Assembly: GCA_030407315.1 (NCBI GenBank)
Contig: JALQPE010002294.1
Location: 62,001-126,000, forward strand
Source of the DNA: Asparagopsis taxiformis
Taxonomy: Eukaryota > Rhodophyta > Florideophyceae > Bonnemaisoniales > Bonnemaisoniaceae
Direction: 5' to 3'
DNA length: 64,000 bases
Numbering within the stretch: the first letter of the stretch is position 1; each line of letters opens with the position of its first letter. A program made the position numbers and the translations under genes. This document shows positions 43,379-52,804 of the stretch, one piece after another. A model generated the notes under the pieces. The model saw only the letters and a list, made by a program, of their open reading frames with translations, made no database searches and was not told the DNA's origin.

Positions 43379-44925
43379 AACACGGTTCAGTAATAAAACA
43401 GAATAAAAAAACTAGAACAGAATTTGCTGGATATGGGAAAATGGTAGCGTAAACGGCGCCTAGACTACAGTGCGTAGCACTGTAGAAAGAAATGCTGCCA
43501 CGTGTGCGTGGTTCCTGCTATTGTAAAATTAGCGTTGTTCCTTGAATAGTTTACAGCATTGCTACGGTGAAAAACTATTATTGAAACAGCTGCATTGAGT
43601 TCCTGTCGGTTATGCTGTGTTCTGCCTGTGTGGTTACACTGGTCAGTGTTTATTTTAAATCAAATTTCAAGAATTGCACATGACATGCAGTTGCACTTGG
43701 CAACCTTGAGGCAAGCTTGCGCGGCTGTGCTTGTACCATTTGCTCGTGTCCCAATGGCCGTCGCTATTGGCGGGCACCAATTCATCAGCTAGCTGGCTGG
43801 TTGTGGGCTGCTGGCTGTACTAGTTCCCTTGCGAGGATTTTGGGTGAGGCAGGCTGACTTCAGATCATTGTACTACATGTATGGTGATTAGTAGTTTTAG
43901 CTGGGGAGAAATTTACGATTCTGATTTGGAAGATACTGTGCACTAGCTGAAACTATACGCACGCCGACAGCTGCTATTGTTGCACTATGTCACAAAGAAA
44001 TGCATTCCAGGCAGTGTTCGACACTGCAGTGCTGAGTGTTCCTGAGCATATTGGTTCATATCTTAAATTCCACTGCAGTGAGCTGAAATGCGACCTATCG
44101 AAGTTTGAAGCTGCCGCTGACTGATAAGTTTCACGTCCATATATATATGGAAAAAACCATCAAATATTGTTTCCAGTTGTAGTGACTATGAATAGCAAAA
44201 AGTGAGATGACTTGTCAGTGTTTAAGTCAGTGGCTATGTAGACAGATGCCACAAGGATTTCCGACTGATTATTTGATGCGGGCAAACCTGCTGGATACAT
44301 GGGGAGTCTGCCAGCAGCGGTAGACTGCCGCTTTAAATACCAGTGTTTAACATCCTGTATCACAGGGGAATAATGCAGTCAGTATGTAGTGTGTAGTAGT
44401 GTTGCGCTATGAGGACACGTATGATAGGGAAGAAATGATATTTCAAACGGGTACAGCTGTCACATTACTATCATAGGCTGAGCACAAGACGGGGCTGTTC
44501 ACTGTTCAATGAGTCGTGCACATCATTGATGTTATACGATCGTATAACATCGCACGAGCACCTCGAGGTGCTCCGTTGTGTGACAAGGTACACTGTACAC
44601 TGACCGCCAATGAATGAAGCTTTTCTGTTGGTAGAATAGAGTTTGGAGGATGGCTACCATGTTCGGAGGTTGATATACATCACTACAAGTCCGTATTCAA
44701 ACTGCACGGGTACGTTTGCGGTATGCATTATATGATGATACCTGAACAATGAAATGCCGTAGAAGATTTCTAGTGGTAACAGAAGTAATATTCAACTTGT
44801 ATGGAGTATACCATATGCATGTATAGATTTGACTATAGCTTCATCTTCATTTCCTAATGTTGGTTTGACTGTTCTGATTTGGTGCAAGTTCAATTGAACC
44901 AGCACAGTATGTATAAGTAAGATTC
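43379..44925 (+). repeat. Left terminal inverted repeat arm
   Basis: About 1.55 kb, inverted copy of 52805-54335. Open frames inside (44160-44363, 43595-43792) recur unchanged in the other arm; they show arm identity rather than genes. Similarity resumes inward at 44927-44988, matching 52287-52348 inverted. Confidence 0.88.
44528..44573. promoter_or_regulatory. Paired perfect palindromes in the left arm
   Basis: A 24-nt perfect palindrome (44528-44551, core ATACGATCGTAT) is followed after 4 nt by an 18-nt perfect palindrome GAGCACCTCGAGGTGCTC (44556-44573). Dyads of this length suit dimeric DNA-binding proteins such as a ParB-like protein or a transposase. Function is inferred. Confidence 0.55.
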
Positions 44926-44988
44926 TTATGTAAGCGCAATAGCAGTCGTGCACAAAGCAAGATATGTTTATTGGATACATGGTTTGTT

Positions 44989-45305
44989 TATTGCATGCCA
45001 ATAGCGATATATTTCTGCGTGATCATTTGAAGGATAGGTGAAGAGCAATACTGCGGGATCGATTTTAGTTTCCCCGCACCTAAACTACTTCACTGAGGTT
45101 AAAAAGAAAATTGTTCCAATAGAAAAGCTTCATCTTTCCAGTCTGAGCCATAGAACATAGTACTGTATTGTAATCTTGATTCCCATTCATCAAGTTGTTT
45201 CTCTCTAAAGCCTAGCAACTTGTATACACTATGATTTCATAGTTGTTTAAAATCTTTCATTCTTTTAAAGACGTAGTATAACCAGCGATGAAAACCAATA
45301 AGAAG
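44989..45305. other. Spacer between left arm and methyltransferase gene
   Basis: AT-rich, no coding signal. It is the 3' side of the minus-strand methyltransferase gene. Confidence 0.4.
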
Positions 45306-48254
45306 CTACTCTAGTTGCATTGAATGCTCGAAGCACTCCTTAGAACATGACCACTTCTCGCATCGGTTAGCTAGACCAAGTACTCGCTTCCCATACTCAC
45401 AGGGAGAATGAATATATTTTCCACACATATCACACCGGTGACTTGTCATTGCAAAATGGCCATCAGGCATCAATGCAAGAACATTGCAGCGGTCACTGAG
45501 AATACAGTTGGTTCTGGTTGTGGTTTGCCCATCGGTAGGAGTTCTTGGACTAGTCTCTATCGGACAATTAGCCTCTTCGCCTAACCTTTTCTTCGAAGCA
45601 GTTCCACTTGAGGTTTCAGCACTATTCTTCTTGAGCCTCTTACTTTTTCGTACTGAATTCAGTTTTGGTCCTTTTGGTTCTAGATTGCGTTTTTGAAGCT
45701 CATTGGGACAGATATCTGTAGATAATACTGCCTCCGATGAAAGTGGAGTATCTCGACTAGCCAATCCCTCCACCTCCTTCTCAACTTTCTCAGCACAACC
45801 TCGAGACCTTCCACAACCAGGTAAGACCGTATTCGGCTCCCGACAAACCTGATCCGGTGATTGATGAACATTTTCCGTAGATGCTTCCCTGACTCTTCCT
45901 TCACTTCGAAGGGTTAAATTTGACGTTGATTTTTTCTTCATGAGGTCAGCAGCAACTTTTGCAAGCCTTTCCTTTCCCAATGACAAGCACAATTGGTCTT
46001 TTTCGATTAAGATAGCCTCACGGGAAGTTTGTAGGCATGCTAGACCTGTTGTCAACGTTCCTGCATAAGGATCACAGACGATGCCACCGGAAGGACAGAA
46101 TGAAGTTAACAATTCCTGCAACAGGTCTATATTTTTCTCCTCCACACGAACAATTTTCCTTGAATGAATATGCTGAAGCTTAGCTTTAGGGACAGGAACG
46201 CCATCTATAATGTTGAACTTCCTGCTATGAGAGCAATTGATTAGCTGATACGGACAGTCGAAATCTATGGCACGAGAACCATCCCTGACCTTTCCAGGGG
46301 CATATGCCAAAAGAATAAAGTCCACAGCACATTGAGGCATCTTGAGACGACCATTTCGCCGTATAGTCTTAGTATCTTTGGCCACGACAATTGGGTAATT
46401 TAAAACCTGAAAGCCATTAGAAGAGAAGGACGCGAACCATCTTGGAAAAGTTTGCCAGCTAGTGAACATGACAACCGAACCTTCTGGACATAGAAGTCTC
46501 CTTGAAAACTGTGTGAAAGCAGTGATTTCTTTGTCGTCCAGAAAGTCGTCATAGGTAGATCCAGCTCCGGAGGCAGATACGTTCTGAAGTGAATATGGAG
46601 GGTCTGTAAGAATTGTTGACACTCTGCCTTTCAACGACTCGTATGTTCCGCTGTGTTTCTCGAAGTGTTGCCACTCCATTGCAAAACACTTCATCCCTGC
46701 ATTCTCTAGGACACTTTCCACATCCGCTATTTCTTCTGTTAGAGCTGAAACGAGTTGTGGGCTTCGATGTTCTCTGTCTCCTGACGTTAAATTAGAACAA
46801 TCATTACTTGAAGCTTCTGGAATGGAAGAACAATTTGAGCGCTTGTCAGAATGAGCCAAAACTTTTCTGCTTCCGAGCGCGCCATAGTTTGCTTCTGATG
46901 CTTCAAGTTTTGAATCGTCTACTCCACATTCCGTTGGTAGATGACCATGTACTGAATGATTTCCAGTGTTGGAGGGAGAGGGCTCATTTTCTTCACTATA
47001 CACATCGTTCAACGGAGAGCCCTTTCTAGTCTCAGTATCTTTGTTCTGTCCTGTAGACGAACAGTCCATATCTCCTCGGAATTTGAGGAGCTTCTGATGC
47101 GCAACAGCGGGACATGACAATTTGAACGCTTTGTAGAAAGCAGGTAGCGGTTCAAGGAGATTTCCGAAATTAGCGGCTATTTCTTCATCAAATAGTTGTG
47201 TTCTTTCCGCGTTCCTTCGCATAACCTCCATCTCTTTCGGCCATAATACCGTCTCCATAAGCTTCTCGAATTTGCGCACTTCTTGTACAGCTGCACTCGC
47301 AGCGAGGAACTGTTCAGTGAGTACGGACGGCTTCATTGGACCATACCCGGATGACCGAGAAATCTCTCGAATGCGCCACAGCGAGTTCAGCTGAGCTGCC
47401 TCTCCGTCTGGACCTTCTGCATTCATGAAGGGAGTAGACCCCTTCAACGTTGAAGAAGAAATTAAGTTGCGGTATATCCTTGAGTCAACGGCAGCATTTT
47501 TTGAGTGTTTTGAGTTAGTCTTGTAGTGAATGCGCATGGCCAACTCCTTGTTCTCTTCATTCACAATTTTTCCAATTGTATCTATAACAGACTGAGGTAA
47601 CCTTATAACGCAGCCTGCCAGCTGCTTAATAGTTGAGGTACAAGCTTCCTTGCTTCCGGAATAATAAATTGCAAGTTCTATTGGTTTGGCTTTTCTGTTC
47701 AGTTTCGCGCTCAATGTGGTATAGTCTTGTTTGAGATTTTTCAACACGTCGTACTGTGTTGGGATGACGACGAAGTCGTCGACATTTTTCTGGTTACATG
47801 CTCTGGCAAAAGCGCGAAGTGCGGCCATTGAAGCAGACGTTTTGAGTATCGTAACAGTCCATGAGAAACCCGCCCATTTTGCTGGATCCTTACATATAAG
47901 TTTCTGCAACGCCGTCAAACGGTGCTCACCGTCCACTATTCCATACCACAGTTCTCTTTTTCTCACTTCCTTAATGGCATCCTCTTCACTCCCCATCTTT
48001 TCCCTAAAGTATTCCAGAGGATATGAGGCGTACACACCTTCTAGCCTGATGGCATATGCCATTGACCCTCCTGTTGTCAAACCTCCTAGCTCCTCAAAAA
48101 TGTTGCAAAGAACTTCAACACATCCGTCCACGATATTCCTAATTCGTGTGAACGGTAAACATGACATTGGATCTAGGCTCTGCGCAGTTGCTCCCTCTAG
48201 TAATTGAGCGAAATGCTCTTTCGCTGAGTTCATCCTTTGCAGATTAGATCCCAA
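45306..48254 (-). CDS. ParB-like/beta-class DNA methyltransferase fusion with C-terminal zinc region
   Basis: It is a 982-residue uninterrupted frame. Residues 65-120 end in GIVDGEHRLTAL (108-116), the DG-x-HR-x2-A motif of ParB/Srx-type domains that bind or hydrolyse nucleotides. A helical region follows (to about 395), then a Ser-rich linker. The methyltransferase domain spans about 515-765: motif IV DPPY (551-554) comes first and the SAM-binding motif I CDPYAGTLTTG (727-737) after it, the beta-class order used by N6-adenine or N4-cytosine enzymes. A Lys/Ser/Thr-rich tail leads to a Cys/His cluster (CDMCGKYIHSPC, then CEKWSCSKEC) near 925-975, probably zinc-binding. ParB-methyltransferase fusions are known from phages and plasmids; the zinc tail looks eukaryotic. 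It lies divergent to the 710-residue gene. Likely role: methylating element DNA; specificity unknown. Confidence 0.82.
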   Translation of the reverse strand: MGSNLQRMNSAKEHFAQLLEGATAQSLDPMSCLPFTRIRNIVDGCVEVLCNIFEELGGLTTGGSMAYAIRLEGVYASYPLEYFREKMGSEEDAIKEVRKRELWYGIVDGEHRLTALQKLICKDPAKWAGFSWTVTILKTSASMAALRAFARACNQKNVDDFVVIPTQYDVLKNLKQDYTTLSAKLNRKAKPIELAIYYSGSKEACTSTIKQLAGCVIRLPQSVIDTIGKIVNEENKELAMRIHYKTNSKHSKNAAVDSRIYRNLISSSTLKGSTPFMNAEGPDGEAAQLNSLWRIREISRSSGYGPMKPSVLTEQFLAASAAVQEVRKFEKLMETVLWPKEMEVMRRNAERTQLFDEEIAANFGNLLEPLPAFYKAFKLSCPAVAHQKLLKFRGDMDCSSTGQNKDTETRKGSPLNDVYSEENEPSPSNTGNHSVHGHLPTECGVDDSKLEASEANYGALGSRKVLAHSDKRSNCSSIPEASSNDCSNLTSGDREHRSPQLVSALTEEIADVESVLENAGMKCFAMEWQHFEKHSGTYESLKGRVSTILTDPPYSLQNVSASGAGSTYDDFLDDKEITAFTQFSRRLLCPEGSVVMFTSWQTFPRWFASFSSNGFQVLNYPIVVAKDTKTIRRNGRLKMPQCAVDFILLAYAPGKVRDGSRAIDFDCPYQLINCSHSRKFNIIDGVPVPKAKLQHIHSRKIVRVEEKNIDLLQELLTSFCPSGGIVCDPYAGTLTTGLACLQTSREAILIEKDQLCLSLGKERLAKVAADLMKKKSTSNLTLRSEGRVREASTENVHQSPDQVCREPNTVLPGCGRSRGCAEKVEKEVEGLASRDTPLSSEAVLSTDICPNELQKRNLEPKGPKLNSVRKSKRLKKNSAETSSGTASKKRLGEEANCPIETSPRTPTDGQTTTRTNCILSDRCNVLALMPDGHFAMTSHRCDMCGKYIHSPCEYGKRVLGLANRCEKWSCSKECFEHSMQLE

Positions 48255-50070
48255 TCAATCTCTGCAACAGCAAAGATTCTTGAAGTTGTTCTCCAGGAAC
48301 TCGGTAGGTGTAGGTGATGCTTGTACTCTTGTGCTTCTCTTGCTCTTGAATAAAATGTAGAGATTCAGGATCCTAAAAGAGAAGAATTCAAGTAGAAGTG
48401 TCTCGTTGATCTTTTCTGGATCTGTGAAAGACTTATTTGTGTTTTCACGAGCTTTCGAATCGCAAAAAGCTTGCTAGGAAACTGTAGAAAACAATTATTC
48501 GAGGAGATCCAAGATGCTTGAAAGGAAAGATAGGGTATGAATATTATCTCAGGAATTGAACTGAAATCCTTCCGATACTTCTCTGGATGTCAGCACCGTA
48601 TCAACTGATTGGAATCATCATAGAGTGAAATTTGGCTGTTTGTAAAGTGCAATTTATGAGCTACAGAGCTGCTTTCGTTAACTGCGATGTCACCGAATAT
48701 CAGAAACAGAGAACAACACGCTCCGTTAAGAAAGCTGATTTCGTTGAATAACACCTAGTATTCAAGGAGAACTTCAATGGTTGATATAGCCCCACACAAT
48801 TAATTGAAATTTAAAGTATCTGCACAGCCTTTCTATTTGTAAATTCTGTCCATCATGTGATCGAATACTGGGAGACAAAAATACCTTTCGGATTGGAAAG
48901 AGCTCTAAGAGATGTTGGCCTGTGAACATTTTCGACGGGTCACATGCTCCTGTACGTAATATCACGTGAGACACATACGTGTCTTCAAAATAGAATGGAA
49001 AACTAAAGCACAGGCCAAGTATCCATGAATAAGTAGAACAGCACAGTTCCATTTAGGGTTATGAACAGTTCGTCATTGGTTGGACCAATAGTAACTTACA
49101 CCAGATTCCTCATTTTGAAGCGATCTTATATCCATGAATTTTTTTCTGTCATACATTTCTATCATACTTCGTCATGACAGTTGGAAGGCCGCAGCTTTTC
49201 AACTTTCTTATACCTCAGAGAGCATGTAGTAGCACGAAAAGTTTATCATATCCGGTGTAATTCCCATTACATGACCATATGAGGTTTAGTATGCCTCTCG
49301 TACAGTGGAGCTGTTGCGAGTCATGACGCAAGCTTCCTCTAGTTATCGATTGCAAGCATTGTTGTCTCGCGTGTGCCCCACCAAAAACATAACTTTTCAG
49401 ACAGACCTGACCTACAGGCCGCAACCTGTAAACAGGTCTTGGATGGTCAACTGTCAGAAGGTAGACAGGTCACTGTTGGCATGAACGGTCACTAAAGCTC
49501 GAGTGTCACTTGAATGCGGTGATATTATGTATCAGTTTCAAGAGAAACAGCTAGTAAACAGGCTGTTTCGTTTGGAATTGGAATACAATAATTATGTGAA
49601 CGCTGACTCGCTGATACATTACGCGGGATCGGAGGATATCGAAACAATATGTTTCTGAGTGAAGATATTTCGGACATCTAGTGCGGCCATCTCTTTAAAA
49701 AATCATCGGCTGTCTATACGTTTCTCTTCCGCATGGAACCTAAATCTTCCCCTGCTTCTTCGACGCAGAGTATTGCATTCAGCCTGAAATGCAGTGTCAG
49801 GATACTGGTAAAAAGCCGTTGGATTCAAGGGCGTTTCGTTTCGAGTTCTAGACTGGTCTAGTTTCTTAAAGCTCGTCCTGCCATGAATGAAATTCTGTAA
49901 CGAAACTATTATCATCTTCCCTTCTACCACTATTTAAGACTTCTCATTCGTTCATCAAAACATCTGAAGTTGAACTGATAAAAGAAGATACCCAAAGAAA
50001 AGAGGCCGAATGAGGACAGCGAAAAGAGGGAGAAGGGCTTTATTCTCCACCAGAGTTAGTTATTACCAGG
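48255..50070. other. Divergent intergenic region of the TIR transposon
   Basis: It is 1.8 kb between the two start codons. AT-rich, with open frames below 93 codons and no motif. It must hold both promoters; no single TATA box stands out. Confidence 0.4.
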
Positions 50071-52203
50071 ATGGGTCTCTCTGAGCTGAAAATCAAACGT
50101 TTACGGAATGCGAATGAATCAATGGACCTCAATATATCCGAATGGAAGTGCTGCAAGGGAAAACGCTGCTTCACTAGAGTGAATCAGGTGTATTTCAAAG
50201 CACAAAGGAAAAGGTTCTTCGAAATGACTCAGGCACAGCGAAAACTATCATTGATATCCATGCTAAGGATTGTTGATACGAACAACATAACAAAGCAGAG
50301 ATATTTCTTTGATGGTCTTCAAGTATGTTCCAGGTTCCTGGAGGTTGGATTTGGGATGTCTAGATTTCTACAATGTGCAGTCAAAGAAACTCCCAAATCT
50401 TCCGGCTCGAAATCGATCATACGTATGCCTATTCTAGGCGCGAAACAAACCGCTAGAGATTCCATAAGATCGTTTCTCGAATATCTTGCAGAGTGCACTG
50501 CCAACAAAATGCCGGACTGCAGCCAACTACATCTACCGTATTTTGAGAAGAAGCATGTGTATGAACGTTTCGAGATGCAATGGAGAGAACAAGACGGTAC
50601 AGGAAACATTCTAGCTGTTCCTACTTACGCGTATTTTATCACCGTGTGGCAATCATATTGCCAGGATATCAAGTGCAGGCGGGTACATCGATTCTCAAAG
50701 TGTGACGTGTGTGAACAACTAAGGCAACAACTAGCAGATGCAGGAATAGATCGCTTAAAGACTGACGCGCTCCGTGAACTACAAAAGAAGCATCATCAAT
50801 TCGTTGAAAAGGAACGGTTACAGTATTACAAGAACAGAGAACTGGCAAGAAAATTACCAAAGAAGTTTGCGAGCATCATCATAGACGGAGCATCCCAAAG
50901 CGCTTATGGACTTCCGCATTGGCCATATGAAACAAAGGCAACACAACGGGGTCACAAAATTGGTGTACACCTCACAGGCATACTGGAGCACGCGTCTCCG
51001 AATAAGCTTACACTGTTAACTATGACGGACGAGCACAAAACAGGCGCTAACCACGTTATTGAAGCACTACATAGATGGCTATCCCGGAAAGAGATGGAGG
51101 GGAGACTACCAGATGTTTTATTTGTTCAGGTCGACAATTGTACGCGTGAGAATAAGAATCGGTACTTCTTTTCTTACATAGAATGCCTCGTGGCACTGGA
51201 AGTGTTTTCAGAGATACAAGTGTCATTTTTACCTGTAGGTCATACCCACGAGGATATCGACCAAAGCTTTTCCTGTACCTCCAAACGGCTCAAGACCCAC
51301 TCTGCAGTTACCTTGCAGGATTTAATTCATGAGCTGTCATGTTCATATACTCCCCAGCCTCATGTCAGCCATATGTTGCATGTCATAAATCTGTCGTCTC
51401 TTTTCGAACAGTCTCACTGCCTCGCTAACGTGCCCCCATTTTCGCACTTCAGGTACTTCCGCTTTTCTAAGGAGGCTGGAGAACCAAGAAGTCGATATGA
51501 AAGGTCCAGAACTACTGTCTCTGTTAAAGAGGCTTGTCAGCTTGAATGGAACTATTTGCATTCAGATAAGTCAGGGGGATTCCTAAAGTTCACACCGGAT
51601 ATTTTCTCAGCTCCTCCAACATTTACCACTCCCCCAGAAAACTTTCTCGAAGTACGCCGTGGTATCTTCTCTGCGGAGTCTCGAATTGCTAGCAAAGTCA
51701 AGATGGATGAGCTTGAGAAGCTTGTTGATACGATTTACAAACCAAGAAAGGATCCTATGCACTGGAGCAAGAGTTCATCTCCAGAATCAGTTTTACAGTT
51801 AAAATGCTCGCGTAAGAGGGATGGAATGATTACGACTGAAGGCAGTGACACTGAGGAAGAATCCGTCATTGATTATAGCTACTCTATTGATGATATGATT
51901 GCAATTCGAACTGATGATGAGAGCTGCCCTTTCTGGCTTGCTTCCGTTGATGGAGTTATTGCGAATGGGGATGGTCTTATCCATCGACTGAAAATCGTGT
52001 GGCTAGAAGCTTACGGTAACAAGAAAGATCCACACCTTTCGAAATATAGGCGAGCAATTCTGAGCAACAACAAGGAGTGGACGGCAGAAATTAGTTCCAA
52101 TACCGTCTTGGCGCGTTTAACAAATTGCGACGAGACAATCGTCTTTCAACTGATGACTCAAAGCGAATCAAAGAATCTCTATCCACCTGTCTGTAGCATG
52201 TAA
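50071..52203 (+). CDS. DUF7869-like protein, candidate transposase
   Basis: It is a 710-residue intact frame; ATG at 50071 is the first in frame. The N-terminus has a CC-x4-C cluster (27-33) and helices. RFSKCDVCEQL (208-217) is a CxxC pair. Then come FASIIIDGASQSAYGLPHWP (D272), a TMTDEHKTG turn, VLFVQVDNCTRENKN (D355) and FLPVGHTHEDIDQSFS (387-401). This layout is what I recall for the DUF7869 family of fungi, algae, oomycetes and corals. Strand-D, strand-D, then an acidic H-x-H-E-D-x-D cluster would fit an RNase H-like DDE/D nuclease, but catalysis is inference. The C-terminal third is acidic and Ser-rich. As the only other gene in the TIR element it is the best transposase candidate. Confidence 0.7.
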   Translation: MGLSELKIKRLRNANESMDLNISEWKCCKGKRCFTRVNQVYFKAQRKRFFEMTQAQRKLSLISMLRIVDTNNITKQRYFFDGLQVCSRFLEVGFGMSRFLQCAVKETPKSSGSKSIIRMPILGAKQTARDSIRSFLEYLAECTANKMPDCSQLHLPYFEKKHVYERFEMQWREQDGTGNILAVPTYAYFITVWQSYCQDIKCRRVHRFSKCDVCEQLRQQLADAGIDRLKTDALRELQKKHHQFVEKERLQYYKNRELARKLPKKFASIIIDGASQSAYGLPHWPYETKATQRGHKIGVHLTGILEHASPNKLTLLTMTDEHKTGANHVIEALHRWLSRKEMEGRLPDVLFVQVDNCTRENKNRYFFSYIECLVALEVFSEIQVSFLPVGHTHEDIDQSFSCTSKRLKTHSAVTLQDLIHELSCSYTPQPHVSHMLHVINLSSLFEQSHCLANVPPFSHFRYFRFSKEAGEPRSRYERSRTTVSVKEACQLEWNYLHSDKSGGFLKFTPDIFSAPPTFTTPPENFLEVRRGIFSAESRIASKVKMDELEKLVDTIYKPRKDPMHWSKSSSPESVLQLKCSRKRDGMITTEGSDTEEESVIDYSYSIDDMIAIRTDDESCPFWLASVDGVIANGDGLIHRLKIVWLEAYGNKKDPHLSKYRRAILSNNKEWTAEISSNTVLARLTNCDETIVFQLMTQSESKNLYPPVCSM

Positions 52204-52804
52204 CTTTTGGATTAAATTTCCTCTTGTTCTTCTTTAGAGCGCGCGTTCTGTATTTACCTCCTACGTAAGCGCTTCGAAATCTACTACACAAACTATGTAT
52301 ACCATAGACATATCTTAATCTGTGCACGACTGCTATTGCGCTTACATACGTGCACGTACACTCCAACCGTCTTTCCCTTTCCGTTTAGCTGCTTTGTTTG
52401 GCGTTTCAGCTGTGCAAGTGTAAACCCCGAAGCCTACAGAACTGTACAGCTGAACGTTTGCGGCACCTGTGTGTACACGTCTATGAAACTATAGCTTGGA
52501 TAGACATTTGAGGGGTCGCTATAGCGACACCCAGTTCCTATTTTGACGGCGGTCTGGTACTTTCCGCTTGTGTACACATTCTTGACGGACTTCAATTGCA
52601 TACTATGAGTACGCTACACGAAGGAGTGCCAGCCGTTACACTTCGTGCTAGATGAAGTTCAGAACCTCGTGAACGTGCTACTGCCTGCGGTTGGGCCCAT
52701 CGGCTTGGCTGACAGGAGCCATTCAGTTGATTTCCCTTGCCCAGCTTCACCATTTCTCCTTTCTTATAAAATAAGTGCAGTTGTTGTACACCCATTGGTA
52801 GGAT
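52204..52804. other. Spacer and right-arm-specific segment
   Basis: 52287-52348 is an inverted match to 44927-44988 in the left half. 52349-52804 (about 456 bp) has no partner on the left, so the right side gained it or the left lost it. No gene seen. Confidence 0.5.

Noticed and set aside
44160..44363. 67-codon frame repeated at 53367-53570 with the same translation
   Set aside because: It lies in both inverted arms of the transposon; the identity reflects arm identity. No start context, domain or codon signal supports a gene.
45306..48254. Bacterial contamination as the source of the methyltransferase
   Set aside because: The gene is enclosed by inverted arms inserted in a eukaryotic copia element and has a Cys/His tail; neighbouring DNA is continuous on both sides.
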